A DNA stretch of 5,113 nucleotides from Bacillota bacterium (GTDB lineage Bacteria > Bacillota > Bacilli > Bacillales_B > DSM-18226): positions 1-5,113 of the forward strand of contig JAUZQA010000328.1 in NCBI GenBank assembly GCA_030705665.1. The letters run 5' to 3'. The first letter of the stretch is position 1. Each line of letters opens with the position of its first letter. The translations under genes were made by a program, and so were the position numbers. This document shows positions 1 through 5,067 of the stretch, piece by piece. The notes beneath the pieces are model-generated. The model made no database searches. It was not told where the DNA came from and saw nothing but the letters and a program-made list of their open reading frames with translations.

Positions 1-474
1 GAAGTCATTGGTTATGGTGCAAGTTCAGACGCACACCATATCGTAGCTACACATCCTGAAGGTAAAGGTGCCTATCTTGCAATGAGATCAGCTTTAAAAA
101 ATGCTAATATATCCCCTGAAGAAATTGATGTTATTAGTGCCCATGCAACAAGCACAAAAGTGGGAGACATCTCCGAAACGATGGCTATTAAGCAGCTGTT
201 TGGCAAACAAGCTTATCAGATTCCAGTAACGGCTAATAAATCTATGCTCGGTCATATGTTAGGGGCAGCCGGTGGAGTTGAAGCAATTGCTTTAGCAATG
301 AGTTTAAGGGAGGGGATAATTCCTCCAACAATTAACTTAGAAAATCCTGATCCATTATGTGATCTCGATTATGTACCTTCTATTGCCCGCCAAGTGAAAA
401 TAAATACGGGTCTATCTAACTCATTTGGTTTCGGAGGACATAATGCAGCTATTGTTTTAAAGAAATACGAGTGA
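1..474 (+). CDS. fabF: Beta-ketoacyl-ACP synthase II (FabF-type), 3' part
   Basis: This is the C-terminal 157 residues of a cytosolic condensing enzyme of type II fatty-acid synthesis, which elongates acyl-ACP with malonyl-ACP. The 5' end is cut by the window edge, and the frame is open from base 1. Two catalytic histidines are visible: one in SAHATST (window residue 48, bases 142-144, matching His303 of E. coli FabF) and one in NKSMLGHMLGAAGG (residue 85, bases 253-255, matching His340). The closing motif SNSFGFGGHNAAIVL is also present. The spacing implies about 255 residues are missing, including the active-site cysteine, for the usual total near 412. Housekeeping Bacillus FabF reads HGTSTPLND at the first histidine, whereas this protein reads HATSTKVGD, somewhat like KasA-type enzymes. 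It may therefore be an accessory FabF paralogue. The family call is secure; housekeeping versus accessory role is inference. Confidence 0.95.
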   Translation, partial: EVIGYGASSDAHHIVATHPEGKGAYLAMRSALKNANISPEEIDVISAHATSTKVGDISETMAIKQLFGKQAYQIPVTANKSMLGHMLGAAGGVEAIALAMSLREGIIPPTINLENPDPLCDLDYVPSIARQVKINTGLSNSFGFGGHNAAIVLKKYE

Positions 475-491
475 ATAAACTTTCTCTCGTC

Positions 492-524
492 AATCTAACC
501 GTTTCTAAAGGAAACGGTTAGATT
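492..524 (+). terminator. Rho-independent terminator of the fabF-type gene
   Basis: A perfect 14-bp stem (492-505 with 511-524, arm sequence AATCTAACCGTTTC) encloses a 5-base loop. It starts 18 bases after the fabF stop. The downstream tract (TATTCAGTT) is only moderately T-rich, but the end of the stem itself contributes a TT pair. The minus-strand side has no T tract, so it most likely serves the plus-strand gene. Confidence 0.75.
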
Positions 525-547
525 TATTCAGTTAAATGGCCTTTACA

Positions 548-585
548 TGAAGAAAGAGCACAATTCTTATTGCAGAATTGCGCCC
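548..585 (-). terminator. Rho-independent terminator of the MFS transporter gene
   Basis: On the minus strand, bases 585-574 pair with 567-556 as a 12-bp stem around a 6-base loop (GCAATA). Two of the pairs are G-U wobbles that exist only in minus-strand RNA. The stem is followed by TTTCTTC. It lies about 40 bases past the transporter stop, which fits it as the end of that transcript. Confidence 0.7.
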
Positions 586-623
586 GTTTGTGGAATATTG
601 AAAAAGGAAAAGTTACTCTTTTT

Positions 624-1808
624 TTAAACCACTCTTTGAATTGCTGCTTTTTTACCGTGTGCTACATAATAAATACCCATACATATAATAATCCAGATTG
701 TCATGTTTAGATATAAATGGCGAAAACTCATAAATCCAATTAAGATTCCCATTAAATAAGGCCCAATGGCATTAGCTAAATCTAGCATAATAAAAAAGGT
801 GGAGGTCGCTAGTGCCTTACGGTTAGGTTGGGATTGCTGAATGGCAATTGCTTGAAAATTTGATAGTAGGGTGCCGTAGCCAATCCCAATCAATGCGCCA
901 GCCACGAGAAAGAGAATTCCGTTATGCGTTTGGCTTAAAAATAAAAATCCAATAGCTAAACAAATGATAAGCGGATAGGTCACACGATTTTCTCCAAATT
1001 TGTCAAACCATACTCCAGTAAATGGTCGTAATGCAAGCAATGCAATGGCATAAACGATGAAGAAAAAGCTGGATACACCCACTAAATCAATTTCTTTTGC
1101 ATAAAGGGACAAAAAGGATAACAAACTTGTATAAGCAAGGGTAATGGAGAAAACGGCAACGGAAATAGGAAGAGCTCTAGTCTCCATAAAATCTCTCCAG
1201 TTAAATCCAGCTGGATTTTTCAACTCTTTTTCGGAAAGATCAATCTCCAGCACTTTTACAAATAATGTCACAATTAAATCAATCAAAGCGACGATACTTC
1301 CAATAAGAAAAATCATTTGAAAACTTCCGTGTACACTAATGAAGATTCCGATAAATGGCCCAACGGCCATCGCTAAATTCATGCTTGTTGCATAATAACC
1401 TGTTCCTTCTCCGCGACGTTCATCGGGAATAAGATCAGCTGCAATTGCACCTGCAGCTGTTGTAACAAGTCCATGTGCTGCACCATGAATAAAACGAATA
1501 ATCAAGAGGAAAACTAAACTGTTTGCCCACAAATGGAGAAACATTGCCATTACAAATATTATCAGAGAACCTATTAATACTCGTTTACGTCCAATACTAT
1601 CCATATATTTTCCAGCAAAAATCCGAGCCATTAAAGAAGCTAGAACGAAAATTCCCGTAGCTAATCCAGCTATACTTTGACTCAAATGAAATTTTGTTGA
1701 TACATACATGGCTATCGTTACCATTAACATGTAGAAAACAATATGGGTAAAAAAGTTTGTTAAAGAGATAATGATAAAGTCCTTAGTCCAAAGTTTCGGT
1801 TGCTTCAT
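624..1808 (-). CDS. MFS transporter, probable drug efflux permease
   Basis: A 394-residue integral membrane protein of the major facilitator superfamily, with hydrophobic segments consistent with 12 membrane helices and a more polar central stretch around residues 186-210. The motif A loop between helices 2 and 3 is GKYMDSIGRKRV (66-77). A degenerate second copy, GVWFDKFGENRV (265-276), lies in the other half. RFIHGAAHGLVTTAAG (105-120) is a motif B-like helix 4, and GYYATSMNLAMAVGPFIG (137-154) resembles motif C, which marks proton-driven antiporters. Length is normal for the DHA1-type group, to which Bacillus Bmr, Blt and YwoG-like proteins belong. The ATG start at 1808 has only a weak GAAG-type ribosome site. 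The gene lies downstream of a MerR-family regulator and behind a MerR-type promoter, which favours inducible efflux of a toxic compound. The substrate cannot be read from sequence. Confidence 0.9.
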   Translation of the reverse strand: MKQPKLWTKDFIIISLTNFFTHIVFYMLMVTIAMYVSTKFHLSQSIAGLATGIFVLASLMARIFAGKYMDSIGRKRVLIGSLIIFVMAMFLHLWANSLVFLLIIRFIHGAAHGLVTTAAGAIAADLIPDERRGEGTGYYATSMNLAMAVGPFIGIFISVHGSFQMIFLIGSIVALIDLIVTLFVKVLEIDLSEKELKNPAGFNWRDFMETRALPISVAVFSITLAYTSLLSFLSLYAKEIDLVGVSSFFFIVYAIALLALRPFTGVWFDKFGENRVTYPLIICLAIGFLFLSQTHNGILFLVAGALIGIGYGTLLSNFQAIAIQQSQPNRKALATSTFFIMLDLANAIGPYLMGILIGFMSFRHLYLNMTIWIIICMGIYYVAHGKKAAIQRVV

Positions 1809-1843
1809 GTTGTTTCTTCACTACTTTCAATCAGAATATTTCT

Positions 1844-1874
1844 ATATTAAACCCTCCAGTTACTGGATAGTCAA
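1844..1874 (-). promoter_or_regulatory. MerR-type promoter and operator for the MFS gene
   Basis: Read on the minus strand: -35 TTGACT (1874-1869), a 19-bp spacer, and -10 TAATAT (1849-1844). The spacer contains a perfect dyad TCCAGT-A-ACTGGA centred at 1861. The outer AC/GT bases (1871-1870 with 1852-1851) also match, giving a 21-bp operator that begins inside the -35 box. An over-long 19-bp spacer with a dyad offset towards the -35 is the signature of promoters activated by MerR-family proteins such as BmrR, which untwist the DNA. The predicted transcript start is near 1837, leaving a leader of about 29 bases before the transporter ATG. Confidence 0.82.
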
Positions 1875-1995
1875 TGATATAATTCTGATCTGTTTTAGCT
1901 CAAATTAGCCTTCCAGCTTAAACGAACTTGCTACAGATACCTTTAAAACCTTAATAATATCTACTTATAGCCGCCGTCATCATACCCTTCTTCAG

Positions 1996-2820
1996 TTACT
2001 GTACAATCAAAGGCTTTATGGAAATCTGAATTTCTTTTATCCATTCTTCTTTATTATTAGATAGAAAGGAATTTACGATATTTCGAATGTAAAAGGGGCC
2101 ATTCGGTTCTCGTCCAATACTTTCTAGATATGATAATAATTCCATGCAAGTGGACCGGATATGCTCATAATCGGTATTCACATAAAAAAATGCGTACTCT
2201 CCTGCAGGTAATGTGTACAATAATTCGACCGGCAGTTTTTGTTCATCCTCAATGGTGACAAATAACCCTTCATAAAATGGGGAACTTCCTTCACTTGAAA
2301 TAATATATCCAACGTTACCGATAACAATTGGTAACGTAGATTGCGTTCCATGTTTAATTTTTCGGAGCAAAGGCTCAATATCCTGGATGTTTTTAAGTGG
2401 GGTATTGACTTGAATAACTTTCCTAACGGACATATTTTTAATAATAGGTTGATTGTATTGTCTATATATTTGCAAACTCGATAGTTCATGAATTTTTTTG
2501 TTCAAATGATTTTGAATATGTTGTAGTTCTAAGATTTTCTTTTCACTTTCGTTTTTGTACTTTTGCAGCATGTTTATAAATTGTTCTAAAGTATTTTTTT
2601 CAATATTTTCTTGGATTTCTCTAAGCGGAATACCGATGCTTTTCAAAAATAGGATTAAGTCCAATTTTTTAATTTGTTCGAGCGTATAATATCTATAACC
2701 AGTAGTGGCATCGACTTTATGTGGTTGAAATAGTCCGATTTCATCATAATATCTTAATGTTTTAATTGGTACACCGTTTAACTTAGACATTTGTCCAATT
2801 GTAAACTCATCTAACTTCAT
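1996..2820 (-). CDS. MerR-family regulator with GyrI-like effector domain (BmrR/BltR type)
   Basis: A 274-residue cytosolic transcription activator. Residues 6-75 form the MerR winged helix-turn-helix: FTIGQMSKLNGVPIKTLRYY, then DEIGLFQP and the wing GYRYYTLEQI. A helical stretch rich in K, E and L (about 78-115) fits the dimerising coiled coil. Residues about 129-272 look like a GyrI-like ligand-binding domain, including LPAGEYAFFYV (204-214) and a C-terminal KEIQISIKPL strand. Length and order match BmrR and BltR of B. subtilis (about 275 residues), which sense cationic drugs; the acidic ligand-contact residue of BmrR cannot be placed by eye. The ATG is supported by AGAGGTG (2832-2826) five bases upstream. 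Its likely target is the 19-bp-spacer promoter just past its stop. The first ten codons and leader closely match those of the MaoC-like gene at 4226, which is odd for unrelated proteins. Confidence 0.92.
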   Translation of the reverse strand: MKLDEFTIGQMSKLNGVPIKTLRYYDEIGLFQPHKVDATTGYRYYTLEQIKKLDLILFLKSIGIPLREIQENIEKNTLEQFINMLQKYKNESEKKILELQHIQNHLNKKIHELSSLQIYRQYNQPIIKNMSVRKVIQVNTPLKNIQDIEPLLRKIKHGTQSTLPIVIGNVGYIISSEGSSPFYEGLFVTIEDEQKLPVELLYTLPAGEYAFFYVNTDYEHIRSTCMELLSYLESIGREPNGPFYIRNIVNSFLSNNKEEWIKEIQISIKPLIVQ

Positions 2821-2930
2821 TCCTACACCTCTATTTTGTAATTACTGTATTTGTTTATATTAGCATCACATATTCAGCAAGTGAAAAAGAATCGTTTAAA
2901 CCTCCTTTGCTTACTTATCCGTTCAATAAG
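2787..2930 (-). repeat. Duplicated 5' region, copy 1 (leader of MerR gene)
   Basis: Bases 2792-2820 (first codons) match 4198-4226 at 28 of 29 positions. Bases 2821-2885 (ribosome site, leader and promoter) match 4227-4291 at about 49 of 65 positions with no gap, counted by hand. Beyond the -35 box, weaker gapped similarity continues: both copies carry an AACGG...AGC...TTTAA series on the minus strand. The other copy is at 4193-4345. Confidence 0.75.
2857..2885 (-). promoter_or_regulatory. Sigma-A promoter of the MerR gene
   Basis: On the minus strand: TTCACT (2885-2880), a 17-bp spacer ending GTGATGC, and -10 TAATAT (2862-2857), which is preceded by TGC and so forms an extended -10. The leader before the MerR ATG would be about 30 bases. 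The same elements occur at the same distance upstream of the MaoC-like gene (offset exactly 1406 bases), and that conservation strengthens the call. A small palindrome GTAATTAC (2838-2845) lies in the leader. Confidence 0.7.
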
Positions 2931-2955
2931 AAAGAGCTGCCGCAATGACAACTCT
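2921..2955 (-). terminator. Minus-strand hairpin terminator
   Basis: A 9-bp stem (2955-2947 with 2941-2933 on the minus strand) encloses a 5-base loop ATTGC. Two positions that mismatch on the plus strand become G-U wobbles in minus-strand RNA, which fixes the orientation. The tail is TTCTTATTGAAC. It lies about 60 bases beyond the terminator at 3007-3037, so it may be a backup for the YjbR transcript, and it insulates the MerR promoter. Confidence 0.6.
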
Positions 2956-3006
2956 GACCTTTAACTCTTGCCCCTTTAAGTATATTTTTTTTACAATCTT
3001 TGCTTT

Positions 3007-3037
3007 CATAAATAAAAATGGTAGCCTCAGCAACCAT
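3007..3037 (-). terminator. Rho-independent terminator of the YjbR/small-ORF transcript
   Basis: On the minus strand ATGGTTGC (3037-3030), loop TGAG, and GCTACCAT (3025-3018) form an 8-position stem with one internal mismatch, followed by TTTTTATTTATG. The first base of the stem overlaps the last base of the 52-codon ORF's stop codon, so the ORF and the terminator abut exactly. Confidence 0.75.
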
Positions 3038-3195
3038 TAACAATTTGTACAACATATTATTGGAGAGAGAACCCACAAGTCCTTCAAGTGTTCCAAAAAA
3101 AGGAAGAATTCATCTCCCTTTCCCTCATTAAATGCATATTCAATTGGAAATTCGTGATATAGTATTTTCCTAACAATTGTGACTAAAATCATCAT
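3037..3195 (-). CDS. Small ORF (52 codons) translationally coupled to the YjbR gene
   Basis: I do not recognise this protein. The ATG at 3195 overlaps the TGA of the upstream YjbR-family gene as ATGA, a classic coupling arrangement, and the stop (3039-3037) runs directly into the terminator. The 52-residue product begins MMILVTIVRK. Its middle, from about residue 15 to 40, is rich in E, F, D and L (HEFPIEYAFNEGKGDEFF, then LEHLKDLW) and has the codon choice of coding DNA. It ends in a cysteine-containing tail (ICCTNC). There is no separate ribosome site, which is normal for coupled starts. It could instead be a decayed fragment of a larger gene whose 3' end was lost, or 3' UTR open by chance. 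The composition and exact fit between stop and terminator favour a real or recently real reading frame. Confidence 0.45.
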   Translation of the reverse strand: MMILVTIVRKILYHEFPIEYAFNEGKGDEFFLFLEHLKDLWVLSPIICCTNC

Positions 3196-3527
3196 TCTTT
3201 TGCCTTGGTTAAATAATAACTTTTTCTTATCATTTCGTATATTTCTTCCTCTGGAATGGTACCATCAAGAATGATAGAATTCCAATGCTCTTTGTTAAGA
3301 TGATAAGCTGGAACTACAGAATGGTATTTCTGGCGATAGAAGTCCAACCAACCGGTTTCACACTTCACATTAATCCAAATATGTCCGTTTCTTTCAAAAA
3401 TCCAAGCAAAGACTTTCTGATTTTCTTTATGTCGTATCAATGCCCAATTCTTATCTCGAAACGGATAATCTTCATATGTGTACTCTAATTTCAAACAGAA
3501 ATCAATTGCTTCCTCTCTCGTTTTCAT
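3192..3527 (-). CDS. MmcQ/YjbR-family protein
   Basis: A 111-residue small cytosolic protein of the MmcQ/YjbR family, which has a CyaY-like fold. It is often labelled DNA-binding, but its cellular role is not settled. Family hallmarks are EDYPFRDKNWALIRHK (19-34), VFAWIFERNGHIWINVKC (39-56) and the conserved PAYHLNKEHWNSIILDGTIP (73-92). The frame stays open upstream to a TTG at 3599, giving 135 codons. I choose the ATG at 3527 because it has AAGGAG (3542-3537) nine bases upstream. The TTG lacks a ribosome site and looks like part of a -35 box, and the shorter length matches the family. The gene ends in tandem TGA TGA and overlaps the small ORF at 3195 by four bases, forming a probable two-gene transcript. 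Confidence 0.88.
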   Translation of the reverse strand: MKTREEAIDFCLKLEYTYEDYPFRDKNWALIRHKENQKVFAWIFERNGHIWINVKCETGWLDFYRQKYHSVVPAYHLNKEHWNSIILDGTIPEEEIYEMIRKSYYLTKAKE

Positions 3528-3570
3528 TGCTTTCCACTCCTTCAATTTCGAAGTAAACAAAGCCTTCTTA

Positions 3571-3599
3571 TATTTAACCTGCAACGTTCGTTGGTTCAA
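3571..3599 (-). promoter_or_regulatory. Probable sigma-A promoter of the YjbR gene
   Basis: On the minus strand: TTGAAC (3599-3594), a 17-bp spacer, and TAAATA (3576-3571). The start would fall near 3564, about 37 bases before the chosen ATG and just upstream of the AAGGAG ribosome site. The -35 box coincides with the apparent TTG start of the longest frame, which argues against that longer protein. Confidence 0.45.
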
Positions 3600-3711
3600 A
3601 AAATAATCATAATTTTACCATAAAAATAGACTATAATTATTTAAAAGTAATCCTCAACAAACAACCCTCTTCATTGGCAACAATGAATTTTCACTAACCC
3701 AACCTTAAGCT

Positions 3712-3742
3712 GGATAAAAGTAAAAGCTGCCAAGCGGCAGCT
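3712..3742 (-). terminator. Rho-independent terminator of the MaoC-like gene
   Basis: A perfect 7-bp stem AGCTGCC / GGCAGCT (3742-3736 with 3731-3725 on the minus strand) with a GCTT loop is followed by TTTACTTTTATCC. It lies about 58 bases past the MaoC-like stop. A weaker 6-bp hairpin CCGTAG / CTACGG (3786-3781 with 3767-3762) precedes it. Confidence 0.82.
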
Positions 3743-3800
3743 CCGTATATTAAACTTTTACCCGTAGTCAAAAAAGAAATCTACGGTTTTGATTACCGTT

Positions 3801-4226
3801 TCATCGCTTTATCAATACGGACAATTCACCCTCAAAAACTTTTTCCTCCTTATCATTAAAGGTAGATAATAATACAGTAAGAATACCTGTTTCACCTTTA
3901 ATTGCTTTCTTATCAATAACTTTAATAATGAGATTCAATTCATCTTCAGGATACACAGGCTTGATAAATTTAATATTATTCATCCTTGTTCCAGCAATGA
4001 CATCATCTCCATAATAACCTTCTTCAACCCAAAGCTTAAAAGAGATGGCTAGCGTAGGTATTCCAGAAGCAATAATTCCATTAAATCTTCCTTGGTTTGC
4101 TCTTTCCTCATCCAAATGCATATATTGAGGGTCAAATTCACCTGCAAACCTCACAATATCCTCTTTTGTTAATTTTATTGATTTAGTTTGGAACACCTGT
4201 CCAATTGTAAACTTATCTAACTTCAT
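3801..4226 (-). CDS. MaoC-like dehydratase / (R)-specific enoyl-CoA hydratase
   Basis: A 141-residue single hot-dog-domain protein of the MaoC/hydratase-2 family. Known members such as PhaJ hydrate trans-2-enoyl-CoA to (R)-3-hydroxyacyl-CoA, linking beta-oxidation or acyl metabolism to (R)-hydroxyacyl products. The hydratase motif is intact: FAGEFDPQYMHLDEE gives catalytic Asp32 and His37, and RFNGIIASGIPT supplies the conserved Ser54-Gly55 that supports the active site. MNNIKFIKPVYPEDEL (82-97) is the usual second strand pair. Length is typical of single-domain members, which act as dimers in the cytosol. The ATG has GAGGTG (4237-4232) five bases upstream. Its own promoter and terminator make it monocistronic. 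Its first ten codons and leader nearly duplicate those of the MerR gene at 2820. The substrate is unknown, and a link to the nearby fabF-type gene is only suggestive. Confidence 0.92.
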   Translation of the reverse strand: MKLDKFTIGQVFQTKSIKLTKEDIVRFAGEFDPQYMHLDEERANQGRFNGIIASGIPTLAISFKLWVEEGYYGDDVIAGTRMNNIKFIKPVYPEDELNLIIKVIDKKAIKGETGILTVLLSTFNDKEEKVFEGELSVLIKR

Positions 4227-4345
4227 TCTTACACCTCAAAGTAGTCGTTGTTGTACTTATTTATTTTAGCATCACGTAATCAACAATTGAAATTAAAGCT
4301 TAAAGTCTTCATTCGCTAACCTACCGTTAGTTGAAATAATAGCTT
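4193..4345 (-). repeat. Duplicated 5' region, copy 2 (leader of MaoC-like gene)
   Basis: Partner of 2787-2930. It spans codons 1-11, the leader and the promoter of the MaoC-like gene. Upstream of the promoter, the weakly related stretch around 4305-4345 contains CTAAC...GTTAG. The core 4198-4291 aligns without gaps at about 77 of 94 bases (hand count); the outer end is approximate. Confidence 0.72.
4263..4291 (-). promoter_or_regulatory. Sigma-A promoter of the MaoC-like gene
   Basis: On the minus strand: TTCAAT (4291-4286), a 17-bp spacer ending GTGATGC, and -10 TAAAAT (4268-4263) preceded by TGC (extended -10). The positions are exactly 1406 bases from the matching elements of the MerR promoter. 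The best-kept parts of the two copies are the spacer end, the -10 region and the ribosome site, as expected if promoter function was preserved. Confidence 0.7.
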
Positions 4346-4359
4346 AATAAGCGGAACAT

Positions 4360-4403
4360 TAATTCCTTCTTCAGCTAAACTGTTCCGTTACTTCAATAAG
4401 AAA
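4360..4403 (-). repeat. Degenerate dispersed intergenic repeat copy
   Basis: The minus strand carries TTCTTATTGAAGTAACGG followed by a TTTAGCTGAAGAAGG stretch. The same series of blocks (TTCTTATTGAA, AACGG, a GTTAGC-like block) recurs in shortened or altered form at about 2905-2930 and 4310-4345. From memory, similar elements are scattered between genes in Bacillaceae, often just behind terminators. Boundaries are approximate. Confidence 0.4.
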
Positions 4404-4433
4404 ATGCCTAGCTCCCTTGTTGAAGCAAAGCAT
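4393..4433 (-). terminator. Degenerate terminator behind the DUF4279-type pseudogene
   Basis: On the minus strand 4433-4422 pairs with 4415-4404 as a 12-position stem with one mismatch and two G-U wobbles, around a 6-base loop, followed by TTTTCTTATTG. It begins about 20 bases past the pseudogene stop, so it is probably that gene's original terminator. Confidence 0.5.
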
Positions 4434-4453
4434 CCAGTTTGTTGAAACTTTTT

Positions 4454-4863
4454 TTATTGATTAAAGTCACTTTCATATGGATTAGCGTACAAATCAACAT
4501 CAAATTCAGCCTCTATACTTGAAGCAAATTTTATAATATCTTTATGAAAATATAAAAAAGGGGCGTTTCCTTTTTCTATTTTAATGACAATATAGAATTT
4601 ACACTCCAAAGAATAAGCCTCTTTTATTTCGTTAATGGTTGAAAATTTATTTTGTAATTCACTTCAATTTGTTGAAGTTGGTTACATACATCCAGTGAGT
4701 CTTCATAGCCTGTTCCTAAATCCTAACTTTTCTCTTTTCGGTAATGAACTGTTGAGGGGTTTGGAATTAAATCGCCATTTTTATAAGTTTTTGTAGGTGT
4801 CACATTTAACTTTTCTGTAACTTCATCCAATTACACTATAAAGATATAAAAATATGAAAAGTC
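4454..4863 (-). pseudogene. Decayed DUF4279-type gene
   Basis: Two minus-strand reading frames together recover most of a protein that I recognise as DUF4279-like, a family of small Firmicute proteins of unknown function. Frame one, from 4830, reads LDEVTEKLNVTPTKTY, then NGDLIPNPSTVHYRKEKS, a TAG stop at 4725-4723 where family members usually have tryptophan, then DLGTGYEDSLDVCNQLQQI. At about 4662-4661 the frame shifts. Frame two, from 4660, reads ELQNKFSTINEIKEAYSLEC, KFYIVIKIEKGN, then IIKFASSIEAEFDVDLYANP and YESDFNQ before TAA at 4456-4454. Upstream, DFSYFYIFIV is followed by an in-frame TAA (4833-4831), and no start codon or ribosome site remains. At least three lesions make expression of a full protein very unlikely. 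The recovered length of about 130 codons is near the usual family size. Confidence 0.85.
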
Positions 4864-4976
4864 TTAAGCTTGGACAACTTGATATAAAAGGATTTTTCCA
4901 ATTTTCGGTAATGGCTTAGAGTATAATCCGCGTTTTGTCGATTGGACCCCTATGCTAATTAAATGATCTTAAAGTA

Positions 4977-5006
4977 TTGACATGCTATATTGATATATGT
5001 TAAATT
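4977..5006 (+). promoter_or_regulatory. Sigma-A promoter of the YceI-like gene
   Basis: A consensus -35 TTGACA (4977-4982), an 18-bp spacer, and -10 TAAATT (5001-5006) with TG at 4998-4999 forming an extended -10. The predicted start is near 5013, inside the first operator, giving a leader of about 78 bases before the ATG. Confidence 0.75.
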
Positions 5007-5024
5007 TATCTCGAATTAAAGATA
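5007..5024 (+). promoter_or_regulatory. MhqR-like operator 1
   Basis: An 18-bp imperfect palindrome TATCTCGAATTAAAGATA with 7 of 9 base pairs matched. It directly abuts the -10 box and covers the transcript start, the usual place for a repressor. It closely resembles the MhqR box of B. subtilis (ATCTcgAATTcgAGAT), where a MarR-family repressor is released by quinone-like electrophiles. The identity of the regulator is inferred. Confidence 0.6.
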
Positions 5025-5049
5025 TATTAATTAAGAGCATTTTTGGATA

Positions 5050-5067
5050 TACCTTGAATTAAAGATA
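5050..5067 (+). promoter_or_regulatory. MhqR-like operator 2
   Basis: A second 18-bp imperfect palindrome TACCTTGAATTAAAGATA, also 7 of 9 pairs matched, in the leader. It shares TTGAATTAAAGATA with the CGAATTAAAGATA of operator 1 except at the first base or two. The spacing of 43 bases is about four helical turns, so both sites would face the same side of the DNA. Confidence 0.55.

Noticed and set aside
1875..1995. Possible terminator after the MerR gene
   Set aside because: No convincing stem followed by a T tract was found between the MerR stop and the transporter promoter, so read-through into the transporter is possible.
2178..2489. 103-codon minus-strand open frame
   Set aside because: It lies wholly inside the MerR-family gene in another frame, has no ribosome site, and its translation resembles no family I know.
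2838..2845. GTAATTAC palindrome as an autoregulatory MerR site
   Set aside because: It is too short, it lies downstream of the -10 rather than in a long spacer, and it is not conserved in the sister promoter.
3285..3488. 67-codon plus-strand open frame
   Set aside because: It is antisense to the well-supported YjbR-family gene and has no promoter or family signature.
3670..3687. Hairpin TTCATTG / CAATGAA with a 4-base loop
   Set aside because: It is AT-rich, with only a short TTTT after it on the plus strand and no plus-strand gene to terminate. It is probably incidental.
3801..4226. MaoC-like gene as part of a fatty-acid operon with the fabF-type gene
   Set aside because: The genes are on opposite strands, over 3 kb apart, and each has its own terminator. 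Shared pathway membership is not evidence of an operon here.
4352..4387. Inverted repeat CGGAACA / TGTTCCG with 22 bases between
   Set aside because: It falls inside degenerate repeat sequence, far from any promoter. The long loop makes an operator or a functional hairpin doubtful.
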